From Aromatoleum tolulyticum (GTDB lineage: Bacteria > Pseudomonadota > Gammaproteobacteria > Burkholderiales > Rhodocyclaceae), in assembly GCF_900156155.1 (NCBI RefSeq), contig NZ_FTMD01000014.1, forward strand, positions 1 through 64,000: DNA of 64,000 nt, given 5' to 3'. The position numbers and the translations under genes were made by a program. Below, in pieces: positions 49,801 to 58,445 of this stretch. Numbering within the stretch: the first letter of the stretch is position 1; each line of letters starts with the position of its first letter. The notes below the pieces were generated by a model. That model was not told where the DNA came from. It made no database searches and was given only the letters and a program-made list of their open reading frames with translations.

Positions 49801-50622
49801 TTACGGCCGCGAGTCGAGCAGGAAGTTCGTCGCCGGCGTAGCGAGGCGTTCATCGGGCGCTTGCGTGTCGTCCTTGAGGGATACCCCGGACAGCTGCCTG
49901 CTGCGTGCCTCGTTCATCAGCCAGAGCAGCTTGTCGGCCGCGAGGTGGATATCGAGTCCTTCGCGGCGGATGTTGGAGATGCAGTTGCGCTGGGCGTCCG
50001 TCGTGCCGATGCGGGGCTGCCAGGTGAGGTAGATGCCCAGGCTGTCGGGGGAGCTGAGGCCGGGGCGTTCGCCGATGAGGATGGCGACCATGCGCGCGTG
50101 CAAGGTGACGGCGATGTCGTCGCCGAGGGCGACGCGGGATTGTGCGGCGATCACGAGCGGGGCCAGCTTCCACGCCGGGGCCGGCAGGCGGGGCAGCATG
50201 GCGTCGAGGAAGGGCAGGGCGTTCTGCTCGATGGCGAAGGCGGAGAGCCCGTCGGCGAGTATGAAGGCGACGTCGAAGGGCGCGTCGTCGGCCGCACTGA
50301 GTGCGGCGAGTGCTGCCCGCGAGGCTTCGTCCAGGCGCCGCCCGAGGTCGGGGCGCTGCAGGTAGGTCCGGCGATCGGGGGCGGCGCTGCGGACCGTGGC
50401 GACGGTGTGGCCGCGTTGCGCGAGCGCCGTGCGCAGGACGCCGGTCGCAAGGGGGTGATGGACGGCGTCGCGCGCGCGGGCGTGGGCGAACTGGAAGTCG
50501 AGCTGGGCTTGGGTCGGGAGGCTGGTGCCGGCGCGTCCGAGCGCGATGCGGGCAGGGGTGAAGCGGCGGAGTTTTCCCCAGGTGTCGGGGATGACGGGCG
50601 TGTCGGCGGGGTCGTCCATCAC
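49801..50622 (-). CDS. eutC: Ethanolamine ammonia-lyase small subunit
   Basis: 273 residues. With EutB and adenosylcobalamin it splits ethanolamine into acetaldehyde and ammonia. Family boxes: FTPARIALGRAGTSLPTQAQ, LDFQFAHARARDAVH, FILADGLSAFAIEQNALPFL and ILIGERPGLSSPDSLGIYLT. It starts 7 bases after eutB; MM at the start leaves 50622 or 50619 as start. No microcompartment genes, permease or reactivase is next to it, so this is the short, shell-free form of ethanolamine use, probably for nitrogen. Confidence 0.95.
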   Translation of the reverse strand: MMDDPADTPVIPDTWGKLRRFTPARIALGRAGTSLPTQAQLDFQFAHARARDAVHHPLATGVLRTALAQRGHTVATVRSAAPDRRTYLQRPDLGRRLDEASRAALAALSAADDAPFDVAFILADGLSAFAIEQNALPFLDAMLPRLPAPAWKLAPLVIAAQSRVALGDDIAVTLHARMVAILIGERPGLSSPDSLGIYLTWQPRIGTTDAQRNCISNIRREGLDIHLAADKLLWLMNEARSRQLSGVSLKDDTQAPDERLATPATNFLLDSRP

Positions 50623-50629
50623 TGCATCC

Positions 50630-52021
50630 TCAGTCGAGCTTCGCGAGCGCGTGGCGGAAGGGGGCGGGCAGGTCCTGCGCGAGCGCCAGCGCCTCGCCCG
50701 GCGCGAAGATGCCGATGTCGCGCAGCCAGGCTTCGAACTCCGGCGCGGGGCGCAGGCCGAGGACCTGGCGGATGTACAGGGTGTCGTGGAAGGACGTGGA
50801 CTGGTAGTTGAGCATGACGTCGTCCGAGCCGGGCACGCCCATCACGTAATTGACGCCGGCGGCGGCGAGGAGCGTCAGGAGCGCGTCCATGTCGTCCTGA
50901 TCGGCTTCGGCGTGGTTGGTGTAGCAGACGTCGCAGCCCATCGGCACGCCCAGCAGCTTTCCGCAGAAGTGGTCTTCGAGGCCGGCGCGGGTGATCTGCT
51001 TGCCGTCGTACAGGTATTCCGGGCCGATGAAGCCGACGACGGTGTTCACCAGCAGGGGCTTGAACTTGCGCGCGACGGCGTAGGCCCGCGCCTCGCAGGT
51101 CTGCTGGTCGACGCCGTGATGGGCGTTGGCCGACAGGGCGCTGCCCTGGCCGGTCTCGAAGTACATGACGTGGTCGCCGACGGTGCCGCGCCGCAGCGAC
51201 AGGGCCGCGTCGCGTCCTTCGGCGAGCACGGCGAGGTTGATGCCGAAGCCGGCGTTCGCGGATTCGGTGCCGGCAATCGACTGGAATACCAGGTCGACCG
51301 GGGCGCCGCGGCCGATGGCCTCGATCGTGGTCGTGACGTGGGTGAGGACGCAGGCCTGGGTCGGGATGCGGTACTTGGCGATGACGGCATCGAGCATGCG
51401 CAGCAGCGTCGTGACGGTGTGCACGTTGTCGCTGGCGGGATTGACGCCGATGACCGCATCACCGCAGCCGTACATCAGGCCGTCGACGATGCTGGCGGCG
51501 ACCCCGGCGGGATCGTCCGTCGGGTGGTTGGGCTGCAGGCGGGTGGCCATGCGGCCGGCGAGGCCGATGGTGTTGCGGAAGGCGGTCACGACGCGGCATT
51601 TCTTGGCGACGAGGATCAGGTCCTGCACGCGCATGATCTTGCTGACGGCTGCCGCCATTTCGGGCGTGAGGCCGGGCGCGAGGGCGGCGAGCGCGGCTGC
51701 GTCGGCGGCTTCGGACAGCAGCCAGTTGCGGAAGTCCCCGACGGTGAGGTGGCTGACCGGTGCGAAGGCGGTCTTGTCGTGCTCGTCGATGATGAGGCGG
51801 GTGACTTCGTCCTCTTCGTAGGGGATCGGCACCTCGTCGAGGAAGGTCGCCAGCGGCAGTGCGGCGAGCGCCATCCGGGCTGCGACGCGCTCTTCGTCGC
51901 TGCCTGCGGCGATGCCGGCGAGTTGGTCGCCCGAACGCGCCGGCGTGGCCTTGGCGAGCAGGCTCTTCAGATCGGCGAACCGGTAGCGCTTTCCATCCAC
52001 GGTGTGTGCGTAGCGGGGCAT
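50630..52021 (-). CDS. eutB: Ethanolamine ammonia-lyase large subunit
   Basis: 463 residues from the ATG at 52021, which lies at the family's usual distance from YRFADLKSLLAKATPARSGD; an ATG at 52045 would add eight residues. B12-dependent TIM-barrel with VIGVNPASDNVHTVTTLLRM, TGQGSALSANAHHGVDQQTC, and CDVCYTNHAEADQDDMDALL, all expected. Makes acetaldehyde and ammonia together with EutC. The upstream region 52046-52244 is the only clear control region of the pair; no B12 riboswitch was recognised. Confidence 0.95.
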   Translation of the reverse strand: MPRYAHTVDGKRYRFADLKSLLAKATPARSGDQLAGIAAGSDEERVAARMALAALPLATFLDEVPIPYEEDEVTRLIIDEHDKTAFAPVSHLTVGDFRNWLLSEAADAAALAALAPGLTPEMAAAVSKIMRVQDLILVAKKCRVVTAFRNTIGLAGRMATRLQPNHPTDDPAGVAASIVDGLMYGCGDAVIGVNPASDNVHTVTTLLRMLDAVIAKYRIPTQACVLTHVTTTIEAIGRGAPVDLVFQSIAGTESANAGFGINLAVLAEGRDAALSLRRGTVGDHVMYFETGQGSALSANAHHGVDQQTCEARAYAVARKFKPLLVNTVVGFIGPEYLYDGKQITRAGLEDHFCGKLLGVPMGCDVCYTNHAEADQDDMDALLTLLAAAGVNYVMGVPGSDDVMLNYQSTSFHDTLYIRQVLGLRPAPEFEAWLRDIGIFAPGEALALAQDLPAPFRHALAKLD

Positions 52022-52244
52022 GGTGTCCGGTTCCGGTGGCGGCATGTATGGATTGTAGTCAACGCCCGGTTTCAGACCGGTTGCGGTGCGGCTTTACCGG
52101 TCGGGCGCTGCCGGCACCGCCGGTTTTTCTGTCCTATCATGCATTTGGGGCGTTTGCCCCATGGCGATTGACTAGCCGCCGGTGCCGGCGGCCGAACGGT
52201 CCCGTCAATGGCATCGACGAACGCATCCGTGTGCGGAGGGCGTC

Positions 52245-52577
52245 ATGCGCAAGTTCCTTGCAGTTGCACTGCTGGCCGTTTTCGCGGCGGGGCCGGTCTG
52301 GGCGCCGCAGCGCCCAGGGCTGGCCACCGGGACGCCGTCAGGAAGCGAGTCGCCACCAACCGTGCCGGCCCCCGTCCCTCCGGAGCAGGCAACGGGATCG
52401 CCCCCCGGAGCTGACCGCGATCGGCAGGTGCCGGGAATGAGCCGCAGCGGTGAGTCGTCCGGGGACGTCACGTCGCTGCGCCGCGAGAATGCGGTGCTGC
52501 AGCGCAAGGTGGACCTCCTCGAGAAGCAGGTCGAGCTGCTGAGGCAGCGCGTGAGATCGCTGGAGGGCGGGCAATGA
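52245..52577 (+). CDS. Small exported protein with C-terminal coiled coil
   Basis: 110 residues. Signal peptide MRKFLAVALLAVFAAGPVWA, then a Pro/Gly/Ser-rich low-complexity middle (about 21-75), and a closing coiled coil TSLRRENAVLQRKVDLLEKQ then VELLRQRVRSLE. ATG at 52245 follows GCGGAGGGCG. The TGA overlaps the ATG of the next gene (ATGA), so the two small proteins are coupled and may interact. No family recognised. Confidence 0.75.
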   Translation: MRKFLAVALLAVFAAGPVWAPQRPGLATGTPSGSESPPTVPAPVPPEQATGSPPGADRDRQVPGMSRSGESSGDVTSLRRENAVLQRKVDLLEKQVELLRQRVRSLEGGQ

Positions 52578-52972
52578 CGAAGGCGGAATTCGACAAGCAG
52601 ATGGCCGACCTCGACCGGGAACTGTCGCAGGTGCCCGCGGCGCCGGGGAAGGCCGTCGTGACGCCGCCCGCCGCCGGGCCGGAGTGGTGGTCGAACCAGA
52701 ACGCGATGACGATGAGCGCGGTGGTGCTGATCTTCGGCATCGTCGTGCTCGTGCTGTGCGCCGGGCTGATGCGCAGTTCGCGTCCGTCGCCGGAGGCAAT
52801 CCTGCGCGTCTTCGGCACGGTGCTGATCATCACCGGCGCGCTGTTCCTGGTGGTGGCCGGATACACGGACCAGCAGGTCGCGCCGGTGATGGGTCTGTTG
52901 GGGACGCTCGCGGGTTACCTGCTCGGAAAGGGTTCTCCGTCCGAGCCGGGGCCGCCGCGCACCGAGAAGTGA
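52574..52972 (+). CDS. Small two-helix membrane protein of unknown function
   Basis: 132 residues. An acidic/basic N-terminal part (KAEFDKQMADLDRELSQVPA) precedes two hydrophobic segments, MSAVVLIFGIVVLVLCAGLM and VLIITGALFLVVAGYTDQQV, and then VMGLLGTLAGYLLGKGSPSE, a third, weaker one. This last pattern resembles that of proteins which sit close to the membrane with a C-terminal soluble tail. Coupled by overlap to the coiled-coil gene before it. No known domain. Confidence 0.72.
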   Translation: MTKAEFDKQMADLDRELSQVPAAPGKAVVTPPAAGPEWWSNQNAMTMSAVVLIFGIVVLVLCAGLMRSSRPSPEAILRVFGTVLIITGALFLVVAGYTDQQVAPVMGLLGTLAGYLLGKGSPSEPGPPRTEK

Positions 52973-53050
52973 AGGGCTGCAGGGGATGGCGTGCCGGGCA
53001 AGGGAGCCATGAAGCAGCGTTGGGCGCATAATTCACGCCCGTTCCCGACC

Positions 53051-53146
53051 ATGGAGATAGGCATGGAGCACGTGTTGGGCGTGGTTGTCCTCTTCGGCAT
53101 CATCGCCTGGGCCTGTGTCCGGGCGATGCGCGGGCCGCGCGCCTAG
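53051..53146 (+). CDS. Very small single-helix membrane protein
   Basis: A 31-residue frame, ATG at 53051 (or 53063 with better context, GATAGGC before it) to TAG at 53144-53146. It contains one hydrophobic segment, VLGVVVLFGIIAWACVRAM, flanked by a basic tail RGPRA. It lies in the gap between the two-helix protein and the DUF3175 gene on the same strand. Coding status is not proven; composition and the clean membrane helix support it. Confidence 0.45.
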   Translation: MEIGMEHVLGVVVLFGIIAWACVRAMRGPRA

Positions 53147-53159
53147 CCGCGGCCACGCG

Positions 53160-53459
53160 ATGGTGCTGGCCGCTCGAGGCTGGTCGCAGAAGGTTACCGA
53201 AAGCAGCCGGGCGCTGGATCTCGAGCCGGGGGTCTTTTCGCTCGAGGATCCGCGGGAAGTCGCGCTTTCGTTGCAGCGATCTGCCGAGGCCAGCGTGAAG
53301 CGGAAGACCGAGCCGTTCCGCTCGGCGATGTCGATGCTGAACTTCTACATCAACCGGGCAGGCAGGAACCTCTCCGTCGAGCGGCGCGCATGCCTGGAGG
53401 CGGCGAAGGACGAACTGCGTCGCCTCTACGGCAGGACGGGCCCGCACGACGCAGGCTGA
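53160..53459 (+). CDS. DUF3175-family protein
   Basis: 99 residues. WSQKVTESSRALDLEPGVF, DPREVALSLQRSAEASVKRK and TEPFRSAMSMLNFYINRAG reproduce the conserved core of DUF3175, a small basic helical family of unknown function found in many proteobacteria and actinobacteria. The ATG at 53160 is used; the longer frame to 53085 crosses the small membrane gene. Convergent with the MFS exporter gene 9 bases away. Confidence 0.85.
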   Translation: MVLAARGWSQKVTESSRALDLEPGVFSLEDPREVALSLQRSAEASVKRKTEPFRSAMSMLNFYINRAGRNLSVERRACLEAAKDELRRLYGRTGPHDAG

Positions 53460-53468
53460 AGCGGCGGC

Positions 53469-55097
53469 TTAGCGCGTATCGGCGTCGCCGCCCGGCCGAC
53501 CATCGACCGACTCCGCGACATAGCGGCGCATCAGCGGTGCGTCGGGGCCGATATGAAAGGCAAGCCGCCGCTCGCGCAGGCCCAGGTCCGCGGCAGTGAA
53601 GCGTTCCAGGCGCCGCTGGTGCTCGATCCAGTTCTCGTCGAGGAAATATTCGATGTAGCGCTCCGGCCGCGCCGTGTCGCGGAACAGGCCCCAGGACAGC
53701 GCACCCTGACGCAGGCGGGCGCGGCGGGTGTCCTGCATCACGGCGTTGAAACCGGCAGCGCGCGCGGGGTCGATCAGGTATTCGATCGTCACCATCACCG
53801 GTCCCTCGTCGGGTTCGATGTCGATGGCCGGCGGGGGCAGCATCGCGACGACGGCCGCGGGACTGTGGTCGACGTCGTGCGCGCCGATCGGCGCATGGCG
53901 GCGGGTGAGCAGCAGCACCACCGGGCCCACGACGGAAGCGACGAGGATGCTGGTGGTGACCGACGTCAGGTTCGCCACGTAGCCCCACACCGCGGCGCCG
54001 GCGGCGCTGCCGCCCATCAGGGCCATCTGGTAGATCGACATGCCGCGGGCGCGAACCCAGTTCGGCAGCCCCATCTGCGCCGCCACCGTGAGCGCGTTCG
54101 CGGTGGCGATCCACGCCATGCCGGCGGCGAACATCGCGGGAATCGCGACCCACAGTGTCGGTACGAGGACGACGACGGCGGCGCTTGCGGCATGGACGAG
54201 GGTGCCCCAGTGCACGAAGTCCTCGCGTTCCAGCCGGTGGCGCAGGCGCTCGAGGTTCAGTGCCGCCAGGATCGCACCGCCGCCCATCGCCGCGAGCAGG
54301 CTCGTATAGGCCGTCGCGCCGCCCGCGTGGAGGTCGCGTACGACGAGGGGGAGCAGTGCGGTCAGCGAGGTCGATTGCAGGAAGAACAGGAAGATCCGCG
54401 CGAGGACCGCGCGCATCGGCGGCGACTGCATCACGTGCTGCAGGCCCACGCGCATCGCCGCGAGGAAGCGTTCGCCGGGCAGCGCGCTGACCTTCGGTTC
54501 GGACTTCCAGCGCAGGATCATCACGAAGGCGAAGATCGACAGCAGCGCGTTGAGCAGGAACACGTAGGCGCTGCCGGCGCCTGCGAGCAGCGCGCCCGCG
54601 ACGACCGGGCCGATGATGCGCGACATGTTCATCGCGACGCCGTTGAGGGCGAGCGCGGCGGGCAGGTCGCGGCGCGCCACGAGGTCCGGGATGATCGCGG
54701 CGAACACCGGCCAGCGCATCGCGAGGCCGATGCCGTTGGCGAAGGTGAGCGCGAGCAGCAGTTCCGCGGTCAGCGCGTCGGCCAGGGCGAGTCCGCACAG
54801 CAGGATCGCCGCCACCGCGATCCACAGCTGGGTTGCGGCGAAGTACTTGCGCCGATCGATGATGTCGGCCAGCGCGCCGCTCGGCAGGCCGAGCACGAAC
54901 ACGGGCAGCGTCGAGGCGGCCTGCACCATCGCGACCATGAAGGCGCTGGTCGTCAGCGACGTCATCAGCCAGGCCGCGGCGACGTCGTTCATCCACATCG
55001 TGATGTTCGCGGCGAGCCATGCGATCCACAGCATGCGGAACATCGGCTGGCGCAGCGGCGCGAGGGCGGATGGGCTGACGTCGGTATCGTTGGGCAA
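53469..55097 (-). CDS. MFS exporter with C-terminal ABM-like domain (MFS_3)
   Basis: 542 residues. Residues 1-410 hold the 12 membrane segments of the MFS_3 group (LRQPMFRMLWIAWLAANITM, later PSGALADIIDRRKYF as motif A); this group includes the enterobactin exporter EntS. A soluble C-terminal part (about 425-535, with MVTIEYLIDPARAAGFNAVM and GLFRDTARPERYIEYFLDEN) is a monooxygenase-like dimeric alpha-beta fold often fused to such transporters. Substrate unknown. It is divergent from the ABC transporter operon, with about 200 bases between the starts. Confidence 0.88.
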   Translation of the reverse strand: MPNDTDVSPSALAPLRQPMFRMLWIAWLAANITMWMNDVAAAWLMTSLTTSAFMVAMVQAASTLPVFVLGLPSGALADIIDRRKYFAATQLWIAVAAILLCGLALADALTAELLLALTFANGIGLAMRWPVFAAIIPDLVARRDLPAALALNGVAMNMSRIIGPVVAGALLAGAGSAYVFLLNALLSIFAFVMILRWKSEPKVSALPGERFLAAMRVGLQHVMQSPPMRAVLARIFLFFLQSTSLTALLPLVVRDLHAGGATAYTSLLAAMGGGAILAALNLERLRHRLEREDFVHWGTLVHAASAAVVVLVPTLWVAIPAMFAAGMAWIATANALTVAAQMGLPNWVRARGMSIYQMALMGGSAAGAAVWGYVANLTSVTTSILVASVVGPVVLLLTRRHAPIGAHDVDHSPAAVVAMLPPPAIDIEPDEGPVMVTIEYLIDPARAAGFNAVMQDTRRARLRQGALSWGLFRDTARPERYIEYFLDENWIEHQRRLERFTAADLGLRERRLAFHIGPDAPLMRRYVAESVDGRPGGDADTR

Positions 55098-55295
55098 GGC
55101 GATTTCCCCGGTGGCGTGTGTCCGCGACGGCCGGGGGGCGGTGTTGTCGCGATGTCCCCGGTCGGTGCGAGTATAGCGAGCCCGGCGGCTGCGGCGCCTG
55201 CGCCGATCGCCTATGCAGGTGGGTCCGCGCTAAGCGCCCGTGATAATCTCGCTGGTTCTCGGCCATTGCCACAGAAATCCCGATCAGGAGCGTCC

Positions 55296-56459
55296 ATGCT
55301 GAAGCTGAAGAACGTCGCAGTCTCCCTCGCACTGTGCGGTGCAGTTGCCGCCCATGCCGAACCGGTGAAGGTCGGGGTCGCGCTCGACATCTCCGGTCCG
55401 TTCGCGACGATCGGCGCCGAGACGCGCGACGGCCTGAACCTCGCGGTGGAGCGCCTCGGCAGCAAGCTCGGCGGTCAGCCGGCGGAGTTCATCCAGCAGG
55501 ACTTCGCGGGCAACCCGGAGCAGGCGAACCAGCTCGTGAACCGTTTCCTGCAGCGCGACAAGATCGACTTCTTCACCGGCCCGGTGGCCTCTAACTCGGC
55601 GCTGGCGGTCGGGCCGGCGCTGTTCGCGGCGAAGGTGCCCTTCCTGTCCAGCAACCCCGGCCCCAGCCTGTTCGCGGGCAAGCAGTGCAGCCCGTACTTC
55701 TTCGGCGTCTCCTACCAGAACGACACCTACGACGAGGCCGCCGGCAAGGTCGCCAACGAGAAGGGCTTCAAGAACATGGTCCTGATCGCGCCGAACTACC
55801 CGGCGGGCAAGGACCACATCGGCGGCTTCAAGCGCCTTTACAAGGGCACGGTGAAGGATGAGATCTACACCAAGGTCGGCCAGATCGACTACGCCGCCGA
55901 GATCGCGCAGATCCGTGCGGCGAAGCCCGACGCCGTTTTCGCCTTCCTGCCCGCGGCGATGGGGATCAACTTCATCAAGCAGTACGTCGGCGGCGGCCTG
56001 AAGGACATCCCGCTGATCGCGCCGGGCTTCACGGCCGACCAGGACGTCATCGAGGCGGTCGGCGAGCCGACGCTGGGCATGTTGAACACGGCGCATTGGG
56101 CGCACGACCTCAAGGTGCCGGCCAACGTCGAGTTCGTCGAGGCCTTCCGCAAGAAGTACAACGGCCGCTACCCGACCGTGTATGCCGCGCAGGCCTACGA
56201 CGTCGTGATGGCGATGGACGCGGCGGTGCGCGAGGTCGGTGGCAAGGTCGCCGATCGCGAGGCGGTGATCGCGGCGCTGAAGAAGGCGAACTTCAAGTCG
56301 GTGCGCGGCGAGTTCAAGTACGGCGCGAACAACTTCCCGGTGCAGAACTACTACCTGCGCGTTGTCGACAAGGACGCGAGCGGCAAGCTCACGAACAAGC
56401 TCGTCGGCACCGTGATGGAGAAGCACCAGGACGCCTACGTCGGCGACTGCAAGCAGTAA
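55296..56459 (+). CDS. ABC transporter periplasmic binding protein (Leu/Ile/Val type)
   Basis: 387 residues with a signal peptide (NVAVSLALCGAVAAHAEP). VKVGVALDISGPFATIGAET and then RDGLNLAVERLGSKLGG start the periplasmic-binding fold type I; FFTGPVASNSALAVGPALFA and TVYAAQAYDVVMAMDAAVRE are further family boxes. Proteins of this kind in aromatic degraders often bind aromatic acids (benzoate, hydroxybenzoate) instead of amino acids, so the ligand is open. First gene of the livK-H-M-G-F type operon; a stem-loop follows its stop. Confidence 0.9.
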   Translation: MLKLKNVAVSLALCGAVAAHAEPVKVGVALDISGPFATIGAETRDGLNLAVERLGSKLGGQPAEFIQQDFAGNPEQANQLVNRFLQRDKIDFFTGPVASNSALAVGPALFAAKVPFLSSNPGPSLFAGKQCSPYFFGVSYQNDTYDEAAGKVANEKGFKNMVLIAPNYPAGKDHIGGFKRLYKGTVKDEIYTKVGQIDYAAEIAQIRAAKPDAVFAFLPAAMGINFIKQYVGGGLKDIPLIAPGFTADQDVIEAVGEPTLGMLNTAHWAHDLKVPANVEFVEAFRKKYNGRYPTVYAAQAYDVVMAMDAAVREVGGKVADREAVIAALKKANFKSVRGEFKYGANNFPVQNYYLRVVDKDASGKLTNKLVGTVMEKHQDAYVGDCKQ

Positions 56460-56474
56460 GCGCATCATCTTCAG

Positions 56475-56505
56475 GCGCGGCGGCGGGGCTGCCCGTCCGC
56501 CGCGC
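56475..56505 (+). terminator. Stem-loop after the binding-protein gene
   Basis: GCGCGGCGG and CCGCCGCGC (9 bp) with a GGGCTGCCCGT-type loop, then TTTCG. Placed between the binding protein and the permease gene, it likely lowers expression of downstream genes, as common in ABC operons. Confidence 0.6.
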
Positions 56506-56540
56506 TTTCGCGTTGTCCGGCTTTATCCCGATTTCCCCCG

Positions 56541-57461
56541 ATGGATCCGATCTTCGTTTTCGAGCAGCTCCTCAACGGCCTCGGCTTCGGCCTGATGCTG
56601 TTCCTGCTCGCGGCCGGCCTCACGCTCGTGTTCGGCATCATGGACACGATGAACCTCGCGCACGGTTCCCTCTACATGGCCGGCGCCTACGTCGCCGCGC
56701 GCGTGCATGAGGCGAGCGGCAGCTTCGTCGGCGCGGTGCTGGTCGCGGTCGCGGCGACGGTGCTGGTGGCTTTCGTCCTCGAGCTGCTGATCGTGAAGCG
56801 GCTCTACGCGCGCGACCACCTCGCGCAGGTGATCGCGACCTTCGGCGTGATCCTGATCGCCGACGACGCGGTGAAGGCGATCTGGGGGCCGTCGCCGGTG
56901 ATGGCAACGACACCGGCGGCGCTCGCGGGGCCGGTGCAGCTGCTGCCGGAGCTGCCGTATCCGGCCTACCGGTTGGTGCTGCTGGCGGTGGGGCTGCTGG
57001 TCGCGGTCGGCCTGTACGTGCTGGTGAATCACACTCGCGTCGGCATGCTGGTGCGTGCGGGCGCGTCGAACCGCAAGATGGCGGAATTCATGGGCGTGCG
57101 CGTCGGGCGCGTGTTCTCCTTCGTGTTCGCGCTCGGCGCGGCCCTCGCGGCGCTCGCCGGGGCACTGATGGGGCCGATCAGCGCGGTGCAGATCGGCATG
57201 GGCGAGGCGATCCTGATCCCGGCGCTGGTCGTGATCGTCATCGGCGGCATCGGTTCGGTGCGCGGCGCCTTCGTCGCGGCGCTGCTGGTGGGGCTGGTCG
57301 ACACCGCCGGCCGCGCCTTCCTGCCGCCGCTGCTGCGCTCGGTGCTGCCGCCCGCGCTGGCGGCGGACCTCGGCCCCGCGTTCGCGGGGATCGCGATGTA
57401 CGTGCTGATGGCGGCGGTGCTGATCCTGAAGCCGGCGGGCCTGTTCCCGGCGCGGGCGTGA
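56541..57461 (+). CDS. livH: ABC transporter permease (LivH type)
   Basis: 306 residues with about eight hydrophobic segments. LLNGLGFGLMLFLLAAGLTL and FGIMDTMNLAHGSLYMAGAY form the conserved entry of LivH permeases; the cytoplasmic EAA-like loop is RAGASNRKMAEFMGVRVG. A GIGSVRGAFVAALLVGLVDT segment ends the core. Second gene of the operon; 82 bases and a stem-loop separate it from the binding-protein gene. Confidence 0.92.
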   Translation: MDPIFVFEQLLNGLGFGLMLFLLAAGLTLVFGIMDTMNLAHGSLYMAGAYVAARVHEASGSFVGAVLVAVAATVLVAFVLELLIVKRLYARDHLAQVIATFGVILIADDAVKAIWGPSPVMATTPAALAGPVQLLPELPYPAYRLVLLAVGLLVAVGLYVLVNHTRVGMLVRAGASNRKMAEFMGVRVGRVFSFVFALGAALAALAGALMGPISAVQIGMGEAILIPALVVIVIGGIGSVRGAFVAALLVGLVDTAGRAFLPPLLRSVLPPALAADLGPAFAGIAMYVLMAAVLILKPAGLFPARA

Positions 57462-57470
57462 GGGGCGGCG

Positions 57471-58445
57471 ATGAGTGACGAGCTTCATTCCGCCGCGATC
57501 CCGTCGTCGGGCGGCGTTGCGCGCTGGCTGCCGTGGGCGTTGCTCGTCGCGCTGGCGCTCCTGCCGGTCGTCGGCGCGCAGCTCGGACTCGACTACTACG
57601 TCGGCTTCGTGCGCCGCATGCTGATCGTGATGATCGCGGCGACCAGCCTCAACTTCATCCTCGGCTACGGCGGAATGGCGGCGCTGGGCCACGCGGGCTT
57701 CATCGGCGTGGGGGCCTACACGGTCGTCGCGCTCGTCGATGCCGGAGTGAGTTCCGCATGGACTGCATGGGGTGCCGCGGTGCTGGTCTCGGGCGCATTC
57801 GCCGCGCTGATCGGTGCGGTGTCGCTGCGCACGCGCGGCGTGTATTTCCTGATGATCACGCTGGCCTTCGCGCAGATGCTGTACTACCTCGCCGTGTCGC
57901 TGTCGGCCTACGGCGGCGACGACGGTTACGGGCTGTATTCGCCGCTGGAACTGGGGGCGGGCAGGACGACGGGCGATGCAGCGCTGTTCTTCTGGGTCGT
58001 GCTCGCGATCGCCGCGCTGGTGTTCTCATTCGCGAGCCGCGCCGCGGTGTCGCGCTTCGGCCACGCGCTCACCGGCATCCGCGACAACGAGACGCGCATG
58101 GAGGCGCTCGGTTATCCGGTGTATCGCCTGAAGCTTGCCGCCTTCACCGGCGCGGGCGCACTCGCGGGGCTCGCCGGCGCCTTGCTCGCGAGCCACAACA
58201 ACTTCGTCAGCCCGTCGACGATGCACTGGACCGAGTCCGCGACCCTCCTCGTGATGGTGGTCCTCGGCGGATTGGGTCGGCGCTGGGGCGCGGTGCTGGG
58301 CGTCGCGGTGTGGCTCGTGCTGTCGGAAGTGCTCAAGCTGTACACCGAATATTGGCACTGGCCGCTGGGACTCATGCTGATCGCGGTCGTGTTCGCCGCG
58401 CCGCGCGGGCTCGCGGGGTTGTTCGACGACAGGAGCTCCGCATGA
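57471..58445 (+). CDS. livM: ABC transporter permease (LivM type)
   Basis: 324 residues, LivM fold. ATSLNFILGYGGMAALGHAG is the family hallmark; GIRDNETRMEALGYPVYRLK is the cytoplasmic loop contacting the ATPase. It starts 9 bases after livH, and its stop overlaps the livG start (ATGA). Forms the heterodimeric pore with LivH. Confidence 0.92.
   Translation: MSDELHSAAIPSSGGVARWLPWALLVALALLPVVGAQLGLDYYVGFVRRMLIVMIAATSLNFILGYGGMAALGHAGFIGVGAYTVVALVDAGVSSAWTAWGAAVLVSGAFAALIGAVSLRTRGVYFLMITLAFAQMLYYLAVSLSAYGGDDGYGLYSPLELGAGRTTGDAALFFWVVLAIAALVFSFASRAAVSRFGHALTGIRDNETRMEALGYPVYRLKLAAFTGAGALAGLAGALLASHNNFVSPSTMHWTESATLLVMVVLGGLGRRWGAVLGVAVWLVLSEVLKLYTEYWHWPLGLMLIAVVFAAPRGLAGLFDDRSSA

Noticed and set aside
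52052-52240. Possible cobalamin riboswitch upstream of eutBC
   Set aside because: No B12-box (GCCACTG-like) sequence was found on the minus strand of this region.
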